Part shown: one piece after another, positions 58,372 through 64,000 of the stretch
Layout: each line of letters begins with the position of its first letter
Numbering within the stretch: position 1 is the first letter of the stretch
From: CALBZE01 sp036381255
Lineage (GTDB): Bacteria > Gemmatimonadota > Gemmatimonadetes > Longimicrobiales > RSA9
DNA length: 64,000 nt
Reading direction: 5' to 3'
NCBI GenBank assembly: GCA_036381255.1
Contig: DASVDG010000094.1
Location: 5,225 to 69,224 of the forward strand
Position numbers and translations under genes: made by a program
Notes under the pieces: generated by a model
What the model saw: the letters and a program-made list of their open reading frames with translations, nothing else
Databases searched by the model: none
What the model was told of the DNA's origin: nothing

Positions 58372-58678
58372 ACGGTCGGGCGCGGCTCGAGCGGGCGGCG
58401 GCGCCGGAGACGGGCGGGTCCGCCGTGGCGGATCGGCGCGCGAAAGGCGGGCCGGCGCGCCGTCGCCGGCCGGGCGGGCAACGAGCGGGCAGGGGCGGTT
58501 CCGCCGGGGCTCCGCGGCATCGTGAAATCATCGGATTCAGGGCGCGCCCGCCGCGGGTCCGGCGCGGCGGCCGATCGCCTTCCACAACCGCGAAATCTAC
58601 GGGCGCTCCGGGGCAACCCGCGCGCCGTTTCGGGGTAGTAGAAACCGTCTATTTCCCGGATACCAGAGCAAAGGCACG
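58372..58678. other. 307-bp spacer before gyrB
   Basis: GC-rich with no supported gene. A TATTTC patch at 58650-58655 is 24 bp before the gyrB ATG and fits the -10/short-leader pattern seen elsewhere in the window. I see no DnaA-box cluster. Confidence 0.35.
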
Positions 58679-60622
<1,944 letters not shown>

Positions 60623-60645
60623 CGACGTCGCGTGACGACCGGGCC

Positions 60646-60694
60646 GCCCGAGCCCGCCCGCGTCCGCAGGACCCGGGCGGGCTCGGGCGTTTTT
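60646..60694 (+). terminator. Intrinsic terminator after gyrB
   Basis: GCCCGAGCCCGCCCG / CGGGCGGGCTCGGGC, a perfect 15-bp stem with a 13-nt loop, followed by GTTTTT. Confidence 0.88.
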
Positions 60695-60715
60695 CAGGCG
60701 TACGGGGCGCCGCCG

Positions 60716-61375
60716 TCAGCCGGCGCGGCGGCCCGGGCGGCTCCGTCGCCGGCGGGATTTCTCGCGGGTGCCGCACAGGCGCATGTCGCACCAGCGCCGC
60801 AGGCCGTTCCGGCTGCGGTCGACGAACAGCCAGCCGCAATCCGGCCCGGCGCAGACCCCGATCCTGCGCGAATCGCCGGATGCGAGCAGGTCCGCCGCCG
60901 AGCGGATCACCGGCCACAGCGGGAACTCCAGCTCCTCGCCCGCTCCGCGCCACGCCCACCGCAGCGCACCGGTATCGGCGGGCCCGTCGCCGGCCGACAC
61001 GAGCTCGAGCCGCGCCAACGTGCGCCGGAGCAGCCGGTTGAACTCGTCCAGCGCGTCGCCGGGCGGCTCGGCCCGCGCGACCGCCGTGAACACCCGCCGC
61101 AGAACCCCACGGATCCGCCGCGCGGCTTCCCACGCCGCCTCCGCCTCGCGCGGCCGCGCCGCCGCAGCCCGGCGCAGCGCCGCCGCCTCGCCCGTCGTCA
61201 CGACCCCGGCACCCTGCGCCCACTCGACGACGCGCGCGTAGTCGCTCAGACGGTCCTCCGCGAGCCCCGCCACGGTCCAGTTCCCCGTGTTGACCAGGTC
61301 GAGGCACGGCTCCCCGCCGATGTACCGGAACGGCCGACCGGCCGCGTATGTCAGGGTGGGGCAAGGTCGTGTCAT
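60716..61375 (-). CDS. ABATE/CGNR-type zinc-finger regulator
   Basis: 219 aa. The N-terminal ABATE-like stress region (YIGGEPCLDLVNTGNWTVAG, DYARVVEWAQGAGVVTTGEA) leads to the C-terminal zinc finger: GVCAGPDCGWLFVDRSRNGL then RRWCDMRLCGTREKSRRRRS. The family normally reads CGNR; here it is CGTR. Such proteins are putative transcription regulators, often near detoxification enzymes. It is divergent from an antibiotic-biosynthesis-monooxygenase-like gene and may control it. The -10 TAGATT lies 7 nt before the ATG, so it is probably leaderless. Confidence 0.85.
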   Translation of the reverse strand: MTRPCPTLTYAAGRPFRYIGGEPCLDLVNTGNWTVAGLAEDRLSDYARVVEWAQGAGVVTTGEAAALRRAAAARPREAEAAWEAARRIRGVLRRVFTAVARAEPPGDALDEFNRLLRRTLARLELVSAGDGPADTGALRWAWRGAGEELEFPLWPVIRSAADLLASGDSRRIGVCAGPDCGWLFVDRSRNGLRRWCDMRLCGTREKSRRRRSRPGRRAG

Positions 61376-61381
61376 GCGTCG

Positions 61382-61387
61382 AATCTA
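61382..61387 (-). promoter_or_regulatory. -10 box (TAGATT), leaderless geometry, CGNR regulator
   Basis: Minus strand TAGATT ends 6-7 nt before the ATG at 61375. It faces the promoter at 61405, so a regulator bound here would affect both genes. Confidence 0.5.
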
Positions 61388-61404
61388 ACACCGGTATTCT
61401 GCAC

Positions 61405-61434
61405 TTGACAGGTGCGCTCCATCCGTGCTAGCGT
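61405..61434 (+). promoter_or_regulatory. Promoter of the ABM-domain gene
   Basis: TTGACA (61405-61410), 18 bp, TAGCGT (61429-61434), about 85 bp before the ATG at 61519. Confidence 0.6.
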
Positions 61435-61518
61435 GTGCACCGGTTTCAGGCTGAATACTGGTGCAAGCGTCGCGGGTGGAGTGCGGCGCGGGATGGACAG
61501 CGATACCGGGGAGGAGCG

Positions 61519-61854
61519 ATGATCGCTCGGACGTGGCGCGGCGCCACCAGGGCGGAGGATGCGGAGGCCTACGCGGCGTACCTGGAGAAGACGGGTCTGG
61601 CCGAGTACCGGGCGACGCCGGGGAACCGGGGAGTTCTCGCGCTGCGTCGCGTGGTGGAGGGGCGTGCGGAGTTCCTGCTGATCTCGTTCTGGGAGTCGGA
61701 GGAGGCGATCCGGGGGTTCGCCGGGGACTCGATCGAGCGGGCCGTCTTCTACCCGGAGGACGACCGGTTCCTGATCGACCGGGACCTCCACGTGCACCAC
61801 CATGAGGTGTTCTTCCATGTGCCGGACGGGGCCGATGCGGAACCTGGCGCCTGA
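61519..61854 (+). CDS. Antibiotic biosynthesis monooxygenase (ABM) domain protein
   Basis: 111 aa. MIARTWRGATRAEDAEAYAA, YLEKTGLAEYRATPGNRGVL, FLLISFWESEEAIRGFAGDS and YPEDDRFLIDRDLHVHHHEV give the dimeric ferredoxin-like ABM fold. Members include quinol monooxygenases and haem-degrading enzymes; many are of unknown function. It is divergent from a CGNR-type regulator across a promoter-rich spacer. GGGGAGGAGCG is an excellent ribosome-binding site. Confidence 0.82.
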   Translation: MIARTWRGATRAEDAEAYAAYLEKTGLAEYRATPGNRGVLALRRVVEGRAEFLLISFWESEEAIRGFAGDSIERAVFYPEDDRFLIDRDLHVHHHEVFFHVPDGADAEPGA

Positions 61855-62017
61855 GGCGCCTGACATGTTTCGTACACGTGCAAGGGGTTCGACGAAGGGG
61901 CCGCGGTGGCGTTCACGCGTCGTCGTTTCGGCGTGGAGGGGGAGATCGCGAGCGGGTCGATCTGACGTCCGTGATCTGCCGGCCGTCGCATCATCGCGCC
62001 GCCGTTGCGCGCGCGGG

Positions 62018-62046
62018 TTGACGCGGCCGCGGGGCCGGGCGAAACT
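62018..62046 (+). promoter_or_regulatory. Promoter with leaderless geometry for the 151-aa gene
   Basis: TTGACG (62018-62023), 17 bp, GAAACT (62041-62046), then 7 nt to the ATG at 62054. Confidence 0.5.
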
Positions 62047-62053
62047 ACGGCCC

Positions 62054-62509
62054 ATGGATTCGATACGCGACCGGGCGGCGGCGCGCCTTGAGGCCGCGCT
62101 GGAGAGCGATGCGGTCCACGACCCGCGTGAGTTCTACCGCGATCGGCTGCGTTGGCTGAAGGAGCGGAGCCCGTCGGCGTTCGAGGAGGCTCGGCGGTAC
62201 TACGAGGAGGAGCTGCTGCCGCGGGTCGCCGCCGAGGATTCGGACCCGGTGCGGGAGTGGTTCGAGTACGGCCGCAAGCTCGCGGAGCTGACGGCGCCGG
62301 GCCGCCTCACGGAGATCGACGGGAGCGGGCGGGCGCGCGGCTTCGCCCCGCCGCTCGACCGTGGCATGCTCGTGCTGCATCTGCCCGACGACATGGGCGA
62401 GCCGGCGCTCATCCTCAACCTCCCGCGGCGGCCCACGCCGGCGCAGCGCGCGACGTGCGACCTGCTGGTGTGGGGGCGGACGGCGCCGACCGAAGCGTCC
62501 GGGCGTTGA
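62054..62509 (+). CDS. Uncharacterised protein (151 aa)
   Basis: Helical N-terminal part (RDRAAARLEAALESDAVHDP, REFYRDRLRWLKERSPSAFE, EARRYYEEELLPRVAAEDSD) and a beta-rich C-terminal part (FAPPLDRGMLVLHLPDDMGE, PALILNLPRRPTPAQRATCD). No family recognised; the amphipathic helix pattern and real codon-position bias support a genuine gene. It is predicted to be translated from a leaderless mRNA. It converges on rho with a shared terminator. Confidence 0.65.
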   Translation: MDSIRDRAAARLEAALESDAVHDPREFYRDRLRWLKERSPSAFEEARRYYEEELLPRVAAEDSDPVREWFEYGRKLAELTAPGRLTEIDGSGRARGFAPPLDRGMLVLHLPDDMGEPALILNLPRRPTPAQRATCDLLVWGRTAPTEASGR

Positions 62510-62584
62510 AGCGCGTCGAGCGGCGTGGCCGCGGCGGCGCGCGGACGGGCCCGCCCGAAGCTCCGGGCACTCGCGAACACGGAC

Positions 62585-62629
62585 CGAAACGAAAACGCCC
62601 CGGCGACGCGCCGGGGCGTTTTCGTTTCG
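62585..62629. terminator. Bidirectional intrinsic terminator between the 151-aa gene and rho
   Basis: A perfect 21-bp inverted repeat with loop ACG: 62585-62605 pairs with 62609-62629. It has T-rich ends on both strands (GTTTTCGTTTCG), so it can end transcription from either side. Confidence 0.88.
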
Positions 62630-62645
62630 TGCAGGTCGCCGGCGC

Positions 62646-63896
62646 TCAGCCGCGCGCCATGCTGTCCAGGAACTCCTTGTTCGTCTTCGTCCGCCGCATG
62701 CGGTCGAGGAGGAACTCGAGCGCTTCTGCGGGCGGCATGTCGGAGAGGAAATTCCGCAACAGGTAGACGCGATTGAGCTCGCTCTCCTCGAGGAGCAGCT
62801 CCTCACGGCGCGTGCCGGACCGGTTGATGTCGATCGCCGGGAAGATGCGCTTGTCGGCGATGTGGCGGTCGAGCACGACCTCCATGTTGCCCGTGCCCTT
62901 GAACTCCTCGAAGATCACCTCGTCCATGCGGGAGCCCGTCTCGATCAGCGCGGTCGCGATGATCGTGAGCGAGCCGCCCTGGTCGATGTTGCGGGCCGCG
63001 CCGAAGAACCGCTTCGGCTTGTGCAGCGCGTGCGCGTCCACGCCGCCCGACAGGATCTTCCCCGAGTGGGGGACGGTGACGTTGTAGGCGCGGGCGAGGC
63101 GCGTGATCGAGTCGAGGAGGATGACGACGTCGCGCCCGTGCTCGACGAGGCGCTTCGCCTTCTCGATCACCATCTCGGCCACCTGCGTGTGCCGGTCGGC
63201 AGGCTCGTCGAACGTCGACGAGATCACCTCGGCCGCGACGTGCTCCTCCATGTCGGTGACTTCTTCGGGGCGCTCGTCGATGAGGAGGACGATCAGGTGG
63301 ATCTCGGGGTGGTTCTCGAGGATGGCGTTCGCGATCCGCTGCATCAGGATCGTCTTCCCCGCCTTCGGCGGCGAGACGATCAGTCCGCGCTGCCCTTTCC
63401 CGATCGGCGAGACGAGGTCCATCAGGCGCATCGAGAGGTCGCCCGCCTTGTTCTCCAGCTTGATGCGCTCCTCGGGGTAGCGCGGCCTCAGGTTGTCGAA
63501 GGCGATCCGGTGCTTGGCGCGCTCCGGGTCGTCGCCGTTGACGGTCTCGACCTTCAGCAACGCCAGGTAGCGCTCGCCCTCCTTCGGCGGCCGCACCTGC
63601 CCGAGCACCGTGTCCCCGGTGCGCAGGTCGAAGCGCTTGATCTGCGATGGGCTGACGTAGATGTCGTCCGGACCGTACAGATAGTTCCAGTCCTGCGACC
63701 GGAGGAAGCCGTACCCCTCGGGGAGCACCTCCAGCACGCCCTCACCCCGCAGCACCACGTCGCTGTCGAGCAGGTTCTGCTCGATCCGGAAAATCAGGTC
63801 CTGCTTGCGGAGCCCCGAATAGTTGGAGATGTTGAGCTGTTCGGCCATCTCGTGCAGCTCCGCAACGGACTTGCTCTTGAGTTCGGCGATGTCCAC
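62646..63896 (-). CDS. rho: Transcription termination factor Rho, canonical copy
   Basis: 416 aa. Complete Rho_N domain (MDIAELKSKSVAELHEMAEQ, LNISNYSGLRKQDLIFRIEQ), cold-shock RNA-binding domain (GYGFLRSQDWNYLYGPDDIY, VSPSQIKRFDLRTGD), Walker A VSPPKAGKTILMQRIANAI, LLIDERPEEVTDMEEH, Walker B VVILLDSITRLARAYNV, Q-loop SGGVDAHALHKPKRFFGAAR and R-loop FKGTGNMEVVLDR. It is the standard hexameric terminator. A second, N-terminally shorter paralogue is at 15763-16905. The stop is close to a strong intrinsic terminator. ATG 63896 chosen because the Rho_N domain starts there. Confidence 0.96.
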   Translation of the reverse strand: MDIAELKSKSVAELHEMAEQLNISNYSGLRKQDLIFRIEQNLLDSDVVLRGEGVLEVLPEGYGFLRSQDWNYLYGPDDIYVSPSQIKRFDLRTGDTVLGQVRPPKEGERYLALLKVETVNGDDPERAKHRIAFDNLRPRYPEERIKLENKAGDLSMRLMDLVSPIGKGQRGLIVSPPKAGKTILMQRIANAILENHPEIHLIVLLIDERPEEVTDMEEHVAAEVISSTFDEPADRHTQVAEMVIEKAKRLVEHGRDVVILLDSITRLARAYNVTVPHSGKILSGGVDAHALHKPKRFFGAARNIDQGGSLTIIATALIETGSRMDEVIFEEFKGTGNMEVVLDRHIADKRIFPAIDINRSGTRREELLLEESELNRVYLLRNFLSDMPPAEALEFLLDRMRRTKTNKEFLDSMARG

Positions 63897-64000
63897 GAAT
63901 CACTCCGTAGGAACGTAGATTGGTAACGACAGGCGAGACCGCGACGCCGTCCGGAGATCGATCATTTCACGTGAAGGAATCGGAATGAAACGGACCGGAT

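Noticed and set aside
58372..58678. Replication origin next to recF-gyrB
   Set aside because: No TTATCCACA-like DnaA boxes and no AT-rich unwinding region are visible here, and dnaA/dnaN are absent.

Overview
The window is very GC-rich chromosomal DNA with dense coding, short intergenic gaps and few operons longer than four genes. The gene set fits a Gemmatimonadota bacterium or close relative: ECF sigma/anti-sigma pairs with DUF4097 proteins, two Rho factors, DUF5715 and PrcB-type secreted proteins, recF-dciA-gyrB, and many small proteins I cannot assign. That placement is inference from content. I see no transposase, integrase, phage, CRISPR array, tRNA or rRNA.

Layout. 1-7.1 kb: DoxX fragment, a DUF5715 lipoprotein that starts inside an apparent Old Yellow Enzyme remnant, a PrcB-domain lipoprotein, a small HTH protein, a MEDS-GAF-PAS-GAF hybrid-input histidine kinase and an alanine-glyoxylate-type aminotransferase. 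7.3-13.5 kb: a three-enzyme fusion (APH kinase, M23 peptidase, class III aminotransferase) divergent from an ECF sigma factor coupled to a 750-aa anti-sigma/thioredoxin-fold fusion. 13.6-20.6 kb: small protein, phosphatase, dienelactone hydrolase, a first Rho, a cysteine-desulfurase-like enzyme, a DEAD-box helicase and hemolysin III. 20.7-25.3 kb: sigma/anti-sigma/DUF4097/DUF4097 operon and two overlapping alpha/beta hydrolases. 25.7-32.1 kb: small proteins, a zinc-ribbon protein coupled to PBP2, and a TPR/TPR/zinc-ribbon operon. 32.3-43.8 kb: cytochrome c and a cupredoxin-like partner, 3-isopropylmalate dehydrogenase, PilT, thiolase, lipoproteins, 3-hydroxyacyl-CoA dehydrogenase, a Ca2+/H+ exchanger and a sodium:neurotransmitter-type symporter.

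43.9-47.7 kb is the most unusual stretch. Between uncharacterised protein genes lie three tandem minus-strand cassettes. Each has a conserved box, a near-consensus promoter with exactly 17 bp spacing, and a roughly 78-80 nt transcript ending in a strong hairpin terminator. In all three predicted RNAs GCCA occurs at the extreme 5' end and in the terminator loop; the central hairpin loop shows GCCA in two of them and GCCG in the third. I propose a multicopy small-RNA family that I do not recognise.

47.7-64 kb: small membrane/SH3-like/DUF3618 proteins, SSB, AI-2E-type permease, D-amino-acid aminotransferase, a pyruvate-kinase-C/DAC diadenylate cyclase, a double M16 peptidase, enoyl-CoA hydratase, recF-dciA-gyrB, an ABATE/CGNR-type regulator, an ABM monooxygenase, a small hypothetical and the canonical Rho.

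Promoters can often be read by eye: TTGACR-17-TAnnTT, frequently followed by CGCC. Several genes have the -10 box about 7 nt before the start codon and no Shine-Dalgarno sequence, so leaderless translation is likely. Many of the other genes have GGAGG-type sites.
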